Notes under the pieces: model-generated | The model's input: only the letters and a program-made list of their open reading frames with translations | Database searches by the model: none | What the model was told of the DNA's origin: nothing | In this document: positions 47,425 to 57,031 of the stretch, piece by piece | How positions within the stretch are numbered: position 1 is the stretch's first letter | How the letters are laid out: each line of letters opens with the position of its first letter | Position numbers and translations under genes: made by a program | Origin: an uncultured Flavobacteriaceae bacterium | GTDB lineage: Bacteria; Bacteroidota; Bacteroidia; Flavobacteriales; Flavobacteriaceae | Assembly (NCBI GenBank): GCA_947502495.1 | Contig: CANNAC010000007.1 | Coordinates: forward strand, 1 to 64,000 | Length of the DNA stretch: 64,000 nt | Reading direction: 5' to 3'

Positions 47425-48727
47425 AATAATAACATTCTGTTGCTTTATAGGTTTAGGTACTTGCTATGCACAGCAAACCCTTAGTCCAGAAGATGCCGTA
47501 AATTATGTGTTAGATAATAACTACGGAATTAAAATAGCAAACAAGAACCTGGAGGTTTCCGAAAATAATACTACTATTTATAATACTGGTTTTTTACCAA
47601 CGGTAACAGGTAATGCCGGAGCAACGTATAATTTAGATAATAATGAATCTGAATTTGCTGATGGAAGTACAACCAGTTTAAATGGCGCGGAAAGTTCTCG
47701 TTATAATGCGTCTTTAGATGTTAATTATACCTTATTTGATGGCTTAGGAAGGAAATATAACTACAAGCGATTAAAAGAACAATACCAATTATCCGAATTG
47801 CAAGCACGCGAAACTATAGAAAATACCATCATAGAATTGTTTTCTATTTATTATAATGTGGCACAACTTTCGGAAAATGAAACTACTTTTCAACAGACTT
47901 TATCCATTTCTAAAGATCGTTTGGTACGCTCCGAATATCAATTTGAATATGGTCAAAATACCAAGTTGGAAGTTTTAAATGCGGAAGTAGATATTAATAA
48001 CGACAGCATTAATTTAATCAATACCAAGCAGCAACTAAACAATACCAAAAGGGATTTGAACTTTGTAATGGGAAATCAAGTTGTAGACGATTTTAATGTG
48101 AAAACAGAAATTAATTTTCTGCTAGATATCAATAAAGTCGATTTATTAGAAAAAGCAAAATCTAGAAACGTAGCATTATTACAAGCCGATAAGTCTATTC
48201 AAATATCTAAATTAGATATAAAAACCGGAAAGTCTTCTTATTTACCAACTTTAGGATTAGTAGGTTCTTACGGTTGGAACAAAAGCGATAATAATGCAGC
48301 ATCGTTTTTAGCAGGATCTACAAATACAGGGTTATCTGCTGGACTAAATTTAAGCTGGAATATATTTGATGGCGGAAGCACATTAACAACCGTGAAAAAT
48401 GCGGAAATAGCCTTAGAGAATCAAGAGCTTCAAAAAGAACAAATATTACTTTCTTTAGAACGTGATTTTAATAATGCTTGGGACGATTACCAAAACAAGC
48501 TTACTATTTTTCGAGTACAAGAAAATAATATAATTACTGCGCAAAATAATTTTGATCGTTCGCAAGAAAAGTTCAAAATCGGACAAGTAAATTCAATAGA
48601 ATTTAGACAAGCACAATTAAATCTTCTGAATGCAGAATTAAGTAGAAATCAAGCAAAATACCAGGCGAAACTCTCTGAATTACAGGTGTTACAGCTAAGT
48701 GGTGAGTTGTTGAATATTGCATATTAA
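47414..48727 (+). CDS. TolC-family outer-membrane channel
   Basis: This 437-residue outer-membrane efflux protein has a signal peptide (about 1-19, ending CYAQ) and two repeated helical/beta halves typical of TolC (LSPEDAVNYVLDNNYGI at the start; NIFDGGSTLTTVKNAEIAL in the second half). It is third in the operon with the adaptor and pump, giving a complete tripartite efflux system in one transcription unit. Confidence 0.93.
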   Translation: MNIKIITFCCFIGLGTCYAQQTLSPEDAVNYVLDNNYGIKIANKNLEVSENNTTIYNTGFLPTVTGNAGATYNLDNNESEFADGSTTSLNGAESSRYNASLDVNYTLFDGLGRKYNYKRLKEQYQLSELQARETIENTIIELFSIYYNVAQLSENETTFQQTLSISKDRLVRSEYQFEYGQNTKLEVLNAEVDINNDSINLINTKQQLNNTKRDLNFVMGNQVVDDFNVKTEINFLLDINKVDLLEKAKSRNVALLQADKSIQISKLDIKTGKSSYLPTLGLVGSYGWNKSDNNAASFLAGSTNTGLSAGLNLSWNIFDGGSTLTTVKNAEIALENQELQKEQILLSLERDFNNAWDDYQNKLTIFRVQENNIITAQNNFDRSQEKFKIGQVNSIEFRQAQLNLLNAELSRNQAKYQAKLSELQVLQLSGELLNIAY

Positions 48728-48827
48728 AGGATTTGGTTTATTTGGACTATGCATTTCATCGAATAAATTTGTTTTTTATCTAGTTATCAGTTAGTTTCGT
48801 ATAGAATTAATCCTAAATCTATTCCTT

Positions 48828-49652
48828 ATGAAGACTTTAAAACTAAGCTTATTATGTCTTTTTGTTAGTACGATGATAAGTGCTAACGTTTCGCAAACCG
48901 AAAAAGAGGCCTTAGTTGCACTATATACTGCAACAAATGGAGCGCAATGGAATACTACTTGGGACTTAGAGCAACCAGTTACAACTTGGCATGGTGTCAC
49001 CATCAAGAATGATAAAGTGGTAGGTCTTAATTTACACATGAATAATTTACAAGGAACACTTCCTCAAGAAATTGGGAACCTTATATATCTTCAAAAAATA
49101 AACTTAGGTTTTAATAAACTAGAAGGAAATTTGCCAATAGCATTCTTTAATTTAAAAGAATTGAAATCGGTAAAGCTATTTGTAAATGCTTTGGAAGGGA
49201 ATATACCAACTGAGATTGGTTCGTTAACAAAACTAGAGGTATTAGAATTATTTAGTAATACGTTTTCTGGTGAGATTCCTTCTTCTATTGGAAACTTAAA
49301 GAACTTAAAAACATTGGTCTTAGGAAGTAATTTTCTAACAGGTAATATACCAACCGAAATTAGCCAACTAAAACAATTAGAAGTATTAAGCCTAATCGAT
49401 AATAAATTAGACGGTGAAATACCTTCAGAAATTGGTAGTCTGCTAAATCTAAAAGAACTTGTTTTAGCTAGTAATGCATTTACAGGAGACTTACCAATAG
49501 CCCTAAATAATCTGATGCAATTAAATACCATTATGGTAAGTGGTAATAAACTGAATAAAGATATGGTGAGTATTATTGATAGAAAACCAGCAGATATACA
49601 AATGAAATTACATTTTGTTACAGAGACCGCTTTGGCAACAGAAGAAGATTAG
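48828..49652 (+). CDS. secreted leucine-rich-repeat protein (plant-type repeats)
   Basis: This 274-residue protein has a signal peptide (about 1-20), a capping segment ALYTATNGAQWNTTWDLEQPV as in plant-type LRR proteins, and about seven 24-residue repeats of the form LxxLxxLxLxxNxLxGxIPxEIG (about 65-240). Such proteins usually mediate binding at the cell surface. No type IX or anchor C-terminal domain is seen; the C-terminus ends shortly after the repeats. Confidence 0.88.
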   Translation: MKTLKLSLLCLFVSTMISANVSQTEKEALVALYTATNGAQWNTTWDLEQPVTTWHGVTIKNDKVVGLNLHMNNLQGTLPQEIGNLIYLQKINLGFNKLEGNLPIAFFNLKELKSVKLFVNALEGNIPTEIGSLTKLEVLELFSNTFSGEIPSSIGNLKNLKTLVLGSNFLTGNIPTEISQLKQLEVLSLIDNKLDGEIPSEIGSLLNLKELVLASNAFTGDLPIALNNLMQLNTIMVSGNKLNKDMVSIIDRKPADIQMKLHFVTETALATEED

Positions 49653-49709
49653 TTGCAATTATTTGAATAGTATGTAATAGGCAAAATTTATTTTGCCTAT
49701 TTTTATTTT

Positions 49710-49892
49710 ATGGAAGAACACTTTTTTCAATGTCCGTATTGCTGGCAAGACATATCCATGTTGTTAGATAATAGTGTCTCCAATCAGACATATATTGAAG
49801 ATTGCGAGGTATGTTGCAACCCAATTGAAATAAAAGCACAATTTATTAACGCAGAACTAGCTGGTTTTCAAGCAGAAAATATAGAACAATAA
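49710..49892 (+). CDS. CPXCG-motif cysteine-rich small protein
   Basis: This 60-residue protein has two cysteine pairs: CPYCW at residues 8-12 and CEVCC at about 32-36. It matches the CPXCG family (N-terminal FxCPYCW, then DCEVCCNPI). It probably binds zinc. Function is unknown. It is the last chromosomal gene before the tRNA and the integrated element. Confidence 0.85.
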   Translation: MEEHFFQCPYCWQDISMLLDNSVSNQTYIEDCEVCCNPIEIKAQFINAELAGFQAENIEQ

Positions 49893-49910
49893 ATTTTTTA
49901 TAATTTATCC

Positions 49911-49940
49911 TTGTAATATCTAAAAAGCGTTGTATATTTG
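49911..49940 (+). promoter_or_regulatory. promoter of the initiator tRNA gene
   Basis: TTG (49911-49913), a 19-bp spacer and TATATTTG (49933-49940) match the Bacteroidota -33/-7 consensus well. The predicted start lies ~65 bp before the mature tRNA 5' end. Confidence 0.65.
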
Positions 49941-50011
49941 CAGTCCGAAACGATTTGGTCGCCATTATGAAGCGAAAGTTAAAAGCTAAGTAAATTGTTT
50001 TGATTTAAAAT

Positions 50012-50084
<73 letters not shown>

Positions 50085-50094
50085 CTAGAACAAT

Positions 50095-50132
50095 ACCCTA
50101 ATCATTTGAATATAAAATGGTTAGGGTTTTTT
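50095..50132 (+). terminator. terminator just inside the element, downstream of the tRNA
   Basis: A 12-bp stem with one G-T pair (50095-50106 with 50116-50127) is followed by TTTTTT. It presumably ends tRNA transcription. Confidence 0.8.
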
Positions 50133-50142
50133 GATTCTTAAA

Positions 50143-50162
50143 TCTTCCCAAAATCTTCCCAA
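50143..50162. repeat. putative integrase arm-site pair, left end
   Basis: Two copies of TCTTCCCAA (50143-50151, 50154-50162) lie in direct orientation with 11-bp periodicity. The same pair with the same period is at 60788-60807. Confidence 0.65.
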
Positions 50163-50342
50163 ATTATAGAGTATAGAGTTTTTATCATAAATTCTTTTAT
50201 ATATAATAAAAACTTTTATTTCTTGGGACTCCTGTTTTTTTCAGTTGACAGTTACTTTGGATTGTATATGTTAGATAGGGTATCCACCCAAAATTAGCAT
50301 TGGGTAGGGGGAGATTTAGTAGGTGGTTTTGCCTTTGATACA

Positions 50343-51191
50343 TTAAACGAATAGAGAATCCATGTATGGTTGGCATTTTATTAATTCGATTGTCAATAAA
50401 CTTTTCCAATAGTTGTAGCCAGATGAATTTCTTTTTGAATTTTCAAATTCTAAAATAGAATCAATAACACCTTGTTGGTCTAGTCTATTTTTTAAGGAAG
50501 AAATTCTAAATTCTAAATCTGATACAACTCCATCTGAGTCTAATTTGAATCTACTTATTAATTTTAGTCTAGTATAATGACTTAATATTACAGAGTATAA
50601 TTGAGGATTTATACCATTTGGATTATTAATTGAAAAGTTAATGTCTGGAGTTTCTCTGACAAAATTAACAACAGGAAAAAGGAATTGTAAGTTAGGTAAT
50701 GGGTCAATATATAGATTTAAAAAAAGAAATTGACTCCCATCTCTCCAGAACTTGTTTTTAATACTATTGCATTCTGTGCATGACGGGAATAGATTTTTTG
50801 GGTGTACTGAAAATTCACTGACTTCTTCTTTTGGGATTATGTGGTCAATTGAATTTATTGGATTTATAGTGCAATTTTGGCAAGTGTTAATTGTTCTATT
50901 CGTACCGTAAGTTGTAACTTCAGTTTTAAGCTTTTGGATGACTGAATTTTTATATTTGTAAAGGTCTAATAAATCATCTTTAGTTTGTCCTGTATACCCC
51001 TTTGGAGTTATCTCTATTAAAGTACCGTTAGAATATCTATTATTATAATCTGTAAAATGAACATTTATCTCTGGTTTGTAACTTTCAACTCTTGTTTTGT
51101 ACGTTGGGTCTTTACTAGAGTTTCTTTTTGATTTTAGTACTTCATCAAAGAAGTCAATTGGAGTTTTATTTGAACAATTAAGATTTTTCAT
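50343..51191 (-). CDS. HNH endonuclease, third gene of the candidate defence operon
   Basis: This 282-residue protein has one HNH domain at about 104-146: zinc-binding CQNC (Cys104, Cys107), catalytic-type DHIIPK (Asp116-His117), HPKNLFPS (with Asn133) and CTECN (Cys138, Cys141). The flanking N- and C-terminal regions (1-100, 150-282) are unfamiliar. It overlaps the ATPase gene by 14 bp, so the two are translationally coupled, as PtuA/PtuB are in Septu. It probably cuts DNA when triggered by the ATPase. Downstream 50163-50342 contains no gene. Confidence 0.85.
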   Translation of the reverse strand: MKNLNCSNKTPIDFFDEVLKSKRNSSKDPTYKTRVESYKPEINVHFTDYNNRYSNGTLIEITPKGYTGQTKDDLLDLYKYKNSVIQKLKTEVTTYGTNRTINTCQNCTINPINSIDHIIPKEEVSEFSVHPKNLFPSCTECNSIKNKFWRDGSQFLFLNLYIDPLPNLQFLFPVVNFVRETPDINFSINNPNGINPQLYSVILSHYTRLKLISRFKLDSDGVVSDLEFRISSLKNRLDQQGVIDSILEFENSKRNSSGYNYWKSLLTIELIKCQPYMDSLFV

Positions 51192-53148
51192 TTAAAATAC
51201 TTTTAAGGTAAACACTTGCATTGATACTTAAAGGGATTTCGTCGAATTCCAGCAATTCTTTGATTTCTAGATAATTCTTGCCTTGCTCTACAAGTCTCTC
51301 TAAAATTAACTTGTACTGTTTTGGAATTCCCCTATTTCCAAAAACTTCTTCTGTCAAGATTGAAAGGTTTTCCCCAAATGATTCTAATCCAATTCTTTTA
51401 ATTGAGGAGAAATTTGCTTCTCTCTCAATTACATAAACATTTTTTGAAAGTAATTCTCGAATTATTAAAGGGGAATGGGTTGCTATTATACAGTAAGACT
51501 GGAATTCATGAACTAATTCGTAAATAGTATTAATTAATTGAGTTATTGCGTTAGGATGTAAATGAGTCTCAGGTTCGTCATATAGGATTATAGAATCTAA
51601 TCTTATGTGAGCAACAATCTCGGTAATTATATATAAGATGATGCTTTGTCCTGAGCTTAATTGTTTTATTACTTTACCAAATTCATCTAGATTGAAAGTG
51701 TATTTATAAGTAGGTAGAAAATCAATATCACTACCAGTTCTTGTTATAAATCTATCAATCGATTCGTCATCAATAAAGTTTTTTAAAATTTTGACCCATT
51801 TTTCAGTTCTACCTATTTCTTCAATTCTTTTTCGAGTATTATGAAATCTAAGTCTAAGACCTCTTTCTGATTTAGGAGTTCCCTTTTCGTCGTTTAAACC
51901 ACAGTATTGATAATTGAATGAAGCTGTGTTTTTAGGGATTTCAAAACTATCGAAAACACTATATGAAACAGCTATTACTTTACTAAACAATGGAGTCATA
52001 GGGGTAAATAGACTGTTGTTTTTTTTTGATATATCAATGGGGAGGGAAGTAATTAGTTGTGTTTTTCCAGTGCCATTTTTACCAATTATAGCATGGATTC
52101 TATTAAATGAGTTTTTGTCGTTCTTAAAGTTAAACTCAACATCTAAATTATTATCAGCAAACTTAGGTTTGAAATGGTACTTAAATGAATATACATTAGA
52201 GAGGTCATATCCATATAGTCTATATCTTGCTTCTCTTAAAAGCCTCTCAGGTTCATCTTGTCTTATTAATGAATCTCTAAAATTTTCATTGTTTTCATAT
52301 TTTTCATGAATTTCAGGATAAAATGCGGTATCTTTTAGTGACCATAAAACACTTTCAAAATCAACACCTAAATGTTCTTTTAAGTTTTCATAGTAATTCA
52401 TGTGTTGTCCTAAAGAGCAAAAATCTTCACTCAAAGTCTTAAAATCTTCATCTAGTATATCAGATATCATCTTCGTTTTTTTGTGCATTATTTTGACTTT
52501 TCCAATCCAGAACTCTATTGCTTCTTGGGGGTGATAATATAAGTGGAATTCCGAAATCACACCAAAATCATTCCATCCATCATTTAATACGAGAACAAAC
52601 GAAGGAAAAACCTTTGGGTCATCATACGATTCAAAATGACTAGCTCTTCCTTTGGGGTTGAATATTGTAAAAAAAGGTATTTCGTTTGTTTTTAATCCAA
52701 CTTTTGATGAGCCTTGAGTGTTAATCTCTCTTAATTCGTAAATGGGGAGTCCACTAGCAGTGTAGTCGATTAAAGAATATGAAAGCCCTTCTTTCGTGAG
52801 GTAAGGCTCAATAAGATAATAATAGTTCATTATATCATCTTCATTCTTTCTTAATAATGGGCTTATAATAGCGTTAAGGAATTTTTCGAATTTTAAATCA
52901 TCTTCCAGTATGTTTAACCTGTCTATAAAAAGATAAGAATAATTCCAGTCATTATTATTTATCACATGTTGATAAATATCTCCATAGGCATCTACGAAAC
53001 GGTCATCCTCTGAAGGCATAATTTTTAAGTCCCAAATAGATTCTAAAAAATCCATTATAGAATCTTCTTTGTCTTTGTCGTTGAAAGGCGCAGGTTGGCT
53101 TAGTAATTCTTTAAAAATAATAGATTTTAGTTCTTTGGATAGTTTCAT
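51178..53148 (-). CDS. ABC-type (SMC-like) ATPase with AbiJ-like N-terminal region
   Basis: This 656-residue protein has its ATPase domain late: Walker A GKNGTGKT at 356-363, ABC signature LSSGQ at 497-501, Walker B ILYDEPE at 521-527 and H-loop ATHSP at 556-560. This is the single-chain AAA_15/21 type found in Septu, Gabija and OLD families. Residues ~28-100 (DFLESIWDLKIMPSEDDRF, then GDIYQHVINNNDW) resemble the AbiJ N-terminal domain of abortive-infection proteins. Residues ~180-300 form another unassigned domain. It follows the helicase by 60 bp and overlaps the HNH gene. Probably a sensor or regulator of the nuclease. Confidence 0.85.
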   Translation of the reverse strand: MKLSKELKSIIFKELLSQPAPFNDKDKEDSIMDFLESIWDLKIMPSEDDRFVDAYGDIYQHVINNNDWNYSYLFIDRLNILEDDLKFEKFLNAIISPLLRKNEDDIMNYYYLIEPYLTKEGLSYSLIDYTASGLPIYELREINTQGSSKVGLKTNEIPFFTIFNPKGRASHFESYDDPKVFPSFVLVLNDGWNDFGVISEFHLYYHPQEAIEFWIGKVKIMHKKTKMISDILDEDFKTLSEDFCSLGQHMNYYENLKEHLGVDFESVLWSLKDTAFYPEIHEKYENNENFRDSLIRQDEPERLLREARYRLYGYDLSNVYSFKYHFKPKFADNNLDVEFNFKNDKNSFNRIHAIIGKNGTGKTQLITSLPIDISKKNNSLFTPMTPLFSKVIAVSYSVFDSFEIPKNTASFNYQYCGLNDEKGTPKSERGLRLRFHNTRKRIEEIGRTEKWVKILKNFIDDESIDRFITRTGSDIDFLPTYKYTFNLDEFGKVIKQLSSGQSIILYIITEIVAHIRLDSIILYDEPETHLHPNAITQLINTIYELVHEFQSYCIIATHSPLIIRELLSKNVYVIEREANFSSIKRIGLESFGENLSILTEEVFGNRGIPKQYKLILERLVEQGKNYLEIKELLEFDEIPLSINASVYLKSILNEKS

Positions 53149-53208
53149 TATTTATTACTTTTATGTGTTTTAATCACTAGCTTTATAGATTACAAATCTA
53201 GGTTAAGT

Positions 53209-56200
53209 CTAATTGTTACTCACGATAACTTCAAAATTATTTCCTGTGTTTTTGAGTAGCATTTCTGTTGCTCCTAATAGGGTTAATTGCTCAGCGCTTA
53301 TAAGTTTTTTTGAGATGCCTGGTTGAACAATGATAACATTAAAAATCACTTTTGACATGCCAGCTTCAATCATGTTTATTATTGTCTGTAACTCCTCATT
53401 TCCTCCCTTTTCAAAACGAGAAGGTTTTGATTTTAAATTTCTGGATGCTTCTCTTTTTTTAATATGTTCAATAAGATTTCTCATATTGTGTTTCCAATGA
53501 AAGCTTCTCTGTGCTTGACCACAAACTTCGTATAAATCTTTTAATCTTGCTCCTGCTTTATCTTTTGAAGAAAATTTACAATGAAATAAGTCAACCACTA
53601 GTTTGCTATAATCGTTATAGTACTTTATGGCAACAATATCACTAATTTCACCATTATCATCATCATCAAATATAATTTGATAATCAGGGTTGTTTTTTAA
53701 TTCGTTGATCAAAACGTATTGGATAGAGTCTTTTCTCAATATCTCTTTAGTTTTATCGTATTGAGATTCTGTCCTAATATTCACACCTAGAGCTTTCCAG
53801 TCCTTTACATTAATTTTAGAGATGTCATACCCTTTAGGTTTATACTTAAATTTAAAAAAAATATCATTATACATTTTAGAAGAGTCTGCAAACCTGATAA
53901 TTGGGGGGTAAGCCGTGAAAAATTCTTGTATGCTATGATACTCATTCTTCCCATATTTAAAAACTAAATCATCTCCTGACATTTTTAGGTAATTAAACCC
54001 TCTCGATTTTTTGTTAGGGTCTAGAGTTAGCTTGTAATATGTCTTTTTGTTAAGAGAATTAGAAATAGTAAAAATTACTTCTTTTTCATTTGAGTTTTCA
54101 ATATCTAAATCAATTTTATAATCATAAAATGATTCACTATTAATAAATAACTCTGATTCTCTATAATATATGTCGTCATTCCATATTATTGATAATGGTT
54201 TAAACTTGAAATCTGATGGAAAAGGAGGGACTCGTTCAGGTTTAGAAATAAATTCAAAGATGTTTTTAATGTCAATTTCTGTATTAATTAATTTTGCACC
54301 AATAATATCACACCAATCACAAAATTCTGGTATTGTCTTTACCATTCTTGACCAAACTCTACCTTTAGAAGAACAGCCAATTGTCATTCTTTCGCCTTCA
54401 CTAAATCCTTTGCCAAATAGATTAGCGCTAGATTTAGTCTGTTTTGTAATCTCATCTAGAGCTTCTCCTACATTTCGTCCAAAAAGTTGAGTGTAACTTA
54501 TAGATTCCTCAGATATAGGTTTAACACCCAAATTAAAAAGTTCTAGTTCCTCGAATTGATACAATGATTTATAGATGTCAGCTTCATTAATTAAGTTTAT
54601 TTCATCTCCAATCAAGTCATTTGCTAACTGTTGATATAGGCTTCCATTATTCGAACTGTTAATGAATAAGAGTTTTTGTTCTTCATTGTAATAAATAATG
54701 AATAGGTCGTAATTAACATTTATTAAGTCATCTATTTTTCCCCACCTAACCGTTGAATCTGATTTAGTTATTATTACAATAAGGTTCTTTTCTTGATGAG
54801 TTGCAAAAACCGAATGTTGTTTTCTGTTTTCAAAAAAACCTTTATGATTTTCAGGTCTCCAGTTTGGAGATAAACCATTTATCTGATATACGACTGTGCT
54901 TAATGCAGGTGCAATATTCCTCAAAGGAATCTTATAAGGTATTTCATCTTCATCAAATTTTTGAAAAAATGATTCTTCATTATTTAAATCGGACAGAATA
55001 CTTTCATTAGAAGTTTTAAGAACTCTATTCCAATCAGCGTCTTTAGCGTATAATTTTTTTAATAAATTATCTTTGAGCTTATTATCTCCAATATTTGCTA
55101 TAATAGTTGCATCTCCAACATTTTTGGTAGAGCTTCTTGTAAATCGACCAAAAAATTGAATTGAAGTAGTTATGTTTTTATGCATAATATGTAATGCACA
55201 TACTTTTAATTCAGGTAAATCATATCCTTCACCTAACATGTTTACACATACAATTACTTTATGAGGATTGTTTTTGCTTTTTAATCTTGTTAATATTTCT
55301 CTCTTTTCTTTATCTTTTGTTTTACTTGTTATTAAAACAGGATTGTATTTTTTATAATTTTTATATATAGCAAAGACCTTTTTTGCTTCTTCTATTTTAT
55401 CAACTCTTGCCATTAAAATATGTTCTAATCCATTTTTTAAATCATCTTCAAGTTGTTTAATCGCTCTTTCCGCAATTGTATGGTGTACTTTATTATTATC
55501 AAACTCGACTATTGGAACAAAGTTGATTTGCCTGAATGAACCATCTCTTTGAGCTAATGCTAGAGGGTAATTATATATAATTTTACCTTTTAATCGTTTA
55601 TCATCATTTCTAAATGGGGTTGCTGTAAACTTTAAAACAGGCTTTTTTTTCTGTACAAATTCAACTGCTATTTTGTTCCATGTGGATGCGCCACAGTGAT
55701 GTGCTTCATCAATTATAAGGTAATTTGAATTATTTATAATTTCAGAAAATATTCCAATATTTTTTTTTCGACAAGCAGTAATCACATCAGTTGTAGCAAT
55801 TATTACATTACATTTAGAATAAAAATCGATGACTTCTTTTTCTAATTGGAAAGATGTACTTATTATTCCGACAATAGGGTTTTGCGCTTTTTTATTTACT
55901 ATTTCAAATTCCCTATCTTTTAAGATGCCTAATTCAATAAATTTATTTGAAATTTGTGTTCTTAATGAATTTGAAGGAACGATAACTAAAATTTTATTGC
56001 AAAGATTGGCAACAGCAAGTGAAAGCATTGTCTCTGTTTTTCCAGTTCCTGTTGGCATTACTACCAGAGCAGGTTCTGTTGATATACTCCAATGAGCTAA
56101 AATTGAATGTAAAGCTCCAATTTGAGGGGGTCTCATCCCTTTTGTTATTGCCTCTTTGTTACCATTTAGAATTTCATGCTTATATTTGAAATTCCCTACC

Positions 56201-56523
56201 CAAGAATCAATTATAGTATTGTCATTAGGGAACTGATAGGATATACATTCCTTTGGACAGGTTGTTAGATATTTATGGATGTCTTGATTGCAATTTTTGA
56301 CATTAACATAGAAAACAGCATTAAAATTATCTTTAGGGTATTTGTTATGATTGAAAGTAAAAAAATACTTCTCATTTTGACTTACAACAAAAGAATATCC
56401 CAGACTTTTGTGTTTTGAAATGTCCCCAGTTTTTAAACCCAATTTGTGTACAATTTTATTTCCATACCTCTTTAAGGAGATTTTTAAATCAATACTTATT
56501 GTTTCTTTAAAAAGACTTTCCAT
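53209..56523 (-). CDS. SF2 DEAH-box helicase with possible C-terminal nuclease domain
   Basis: This protein has 1104 residues from the ATG at 56523 (a TTG at 56553 would add ten). SF2 motifs: Walker A PTGTGKT 157-163, DEAH 272-275, TATP 300-303, GEGYD 431-435, QFFGRFTR 456-463, of the ResIII/type III restriction-like class. About 500 further residues follow. At 957-983 the pattern SDIVAI...LVVDLFHCK (Asp962, Asp978, His981, Lys983) resembles a Mrr/PD-(D/E)xK nuclease core with His in the usual Glu/Gln place. A conserved-looking GARLKDLYEVCGQAQRS follows. It is the first gene of the three-gene cargo operon. Confidence 0.85.
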   Translation of the reverse strand: MESLFKETISIDLKISLKRYGNKIVHKLGLKTGDISKHKSLGYSFVVSQNEKYFFTFNHNKYPKDNFNAVFYVNVKNCNQDIHKYLTTCPKECISYQFPNDNTIIDSWVGNFKYKHEILNGNKEAITKGMRPPQIGALHSILAHWSISTEPALVVMPTGTGKTETMLSLAVANLCNKILVIVPSNSLRTQISNKFIELGILKDREFEIVNKKAQNPIVGIISTSFQLEKEVIDFYSKCNVIIATTDVITACRKKNIGIFSEIINNSNYLIIDEAHHCGASTWNKIAVEFVQKKKPVLKFTATPFRNDDKRLKGKIIYNYPLALAQRDGSFRQINFVPIVEFDNNKVHHTIAERAIKQLEDDLKNGLEHILMARVDKIEEAKKVFAIYKNYKKYNPVLITSKTKDKEKREILTRLKSKNNPHKVIVCVNMLGEGYDLPELKVCALHIMHKNITTSIQFFGRFTRSSTKNVGDATIIANIGDNKLKDNLLKKLYAKDADWNRVLKTSNESILSDLNNEESFFQKFDEDEIPYKIPLRNIAPALSTVVYQINGLSPNWRPENHKGFFENRKQHSVFATHQEKNLIVIITKSDSTVRWGKIDDLINVNYDLFIIYYNEEQKLLFINSSNNGSLYQQLANDLIGDEINLINEADIYKSLYQFEELELFNLGVKPISEESISYTQLFGRNVGEALDEITKQTKSSANLFGKGFSEGERMTIGCSSKGRVWSRMVKTIPEFCDWCDIIGAKLINTEIDIKNIFEFISKPERVPPFPSDFKFKPLSIIWNDDIYYRESELFINSESFYDYKIDLDIENSNEKEVIFTISNSLNKKTYYKLTLDPNKKSRGFNYLKMSGDDLVFKYGKNEYHSIQEFFTAYPPIIRFADSSKMYNDIFFKFKYKPKGYDISKINVKDWKALGVNIRTESQYDKTKEILRKDSIQYVLINELKNNPDYQIIFDDDDNGEISDIVAIKYYNDYSKLVVDLFHCKFSSKDKAGARLKDLYEVCGQAQRSFHWKHNMRNLIEHIKKREASRNLKSKPSRFEKGGNEELQTIINMIEAGMSKVIFNVIIVQPGISKKLISAEQLTLLGATEMLLKNTGNNFEVIVSNN

Positions 56524-56755
56524 ATTTGTTTGATGTTTAGAGCTTAACGGCAATAAAGTAATAAAAAAAAATCAAATACTGTTTGTTTTTTATGTTGAAG
56601 ATTTAACCTATTATCAACAATTGATGGTAGTCAGTTTCTTTTTGTTAAATTTTAAAATTTATATTTTGATGATAATGTTATACTAGTTGTTTAGGGGTTT
56701 GAAATAAACTCATAAAACAACTTAAAAAATGGGGGTAAGAGTCAGGTGTCTTTCC
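56524..56755 (-). promoter_or_regulatory. leader/promoter region of the cargo operon
   Basis: This 232-bp AT-rich gap between the XRE gene and the helicase contains a small palindrome ATCAA-N3-TTGAT (56613-56625) about 90 bp upstream of the helicase ATG. I see no confident -33/-7 pair. The gap may hold an independent promoter for the operon. Confidence 0.3.
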
Positions 56756-57031
56756 TTACGTATTTAAAAACTCGAAGTCGTAAACCTCTTTTATTTCAAC
56801 ATTTAATGCAAGGCAGATTTTTATTATTGTAGAGAAAGTGAAATTTGTTCTGCCGTTTTCAATTCGGGAAATAGTAGTTTTTTCATAGCCAATTAATGAA
56901 GCTAGACCAGTTTGGGATATATCCTTTTGTAATCGGATTTCCTGTAGCCTCTTTCCGAAAGCTTTCCTGTATTTTAGAAGCTGTTTCTCGGAGAGATGAA
57001 TCTCATTTATTTTGTGCTTTTTTGTTGACAT
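56756..57031 (-). CDS. XRE-family HTH regulator
   Basis: This 91-residue protein has a Cro/C1-type HTH at about 22-75 (RLQEIRLQKDISQTGLASLIGYEKTTISRIENGRTN). The ATG at 57031 is preferred over a TTG at 57040 because the palindromic operator candidate overlaps the latter. It lies upstream of the cargo operon in the same direction and divergent from a small membrane-protein gene. Probably controls element or cargo genes and its own transcription. Confidence 0.88.
   Translation of the reverse strand: MSTKKHKINEIHLSEKQLLKYRKAFGKRLQEIRLQKDISQTGLASLIGYEKTTISRIENGRTNFTFSTIIKICLALNVEIKEVYDFEFLNT

Noticed and set aside
50343-53148. Calling the ATPase-HNH pair simply Septu
   Set aside because: The ATPase has ~350 residues before Walker A with an AbiJ-like start, and a helicase gene is part of the operon. 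Only general resemblance to Septu can be claimed.
53209-56523. Type III restriction Res subunit
   Set aside because: Helicase motifs are similar, but no methyltransferase (Mod) gene is present in the element.
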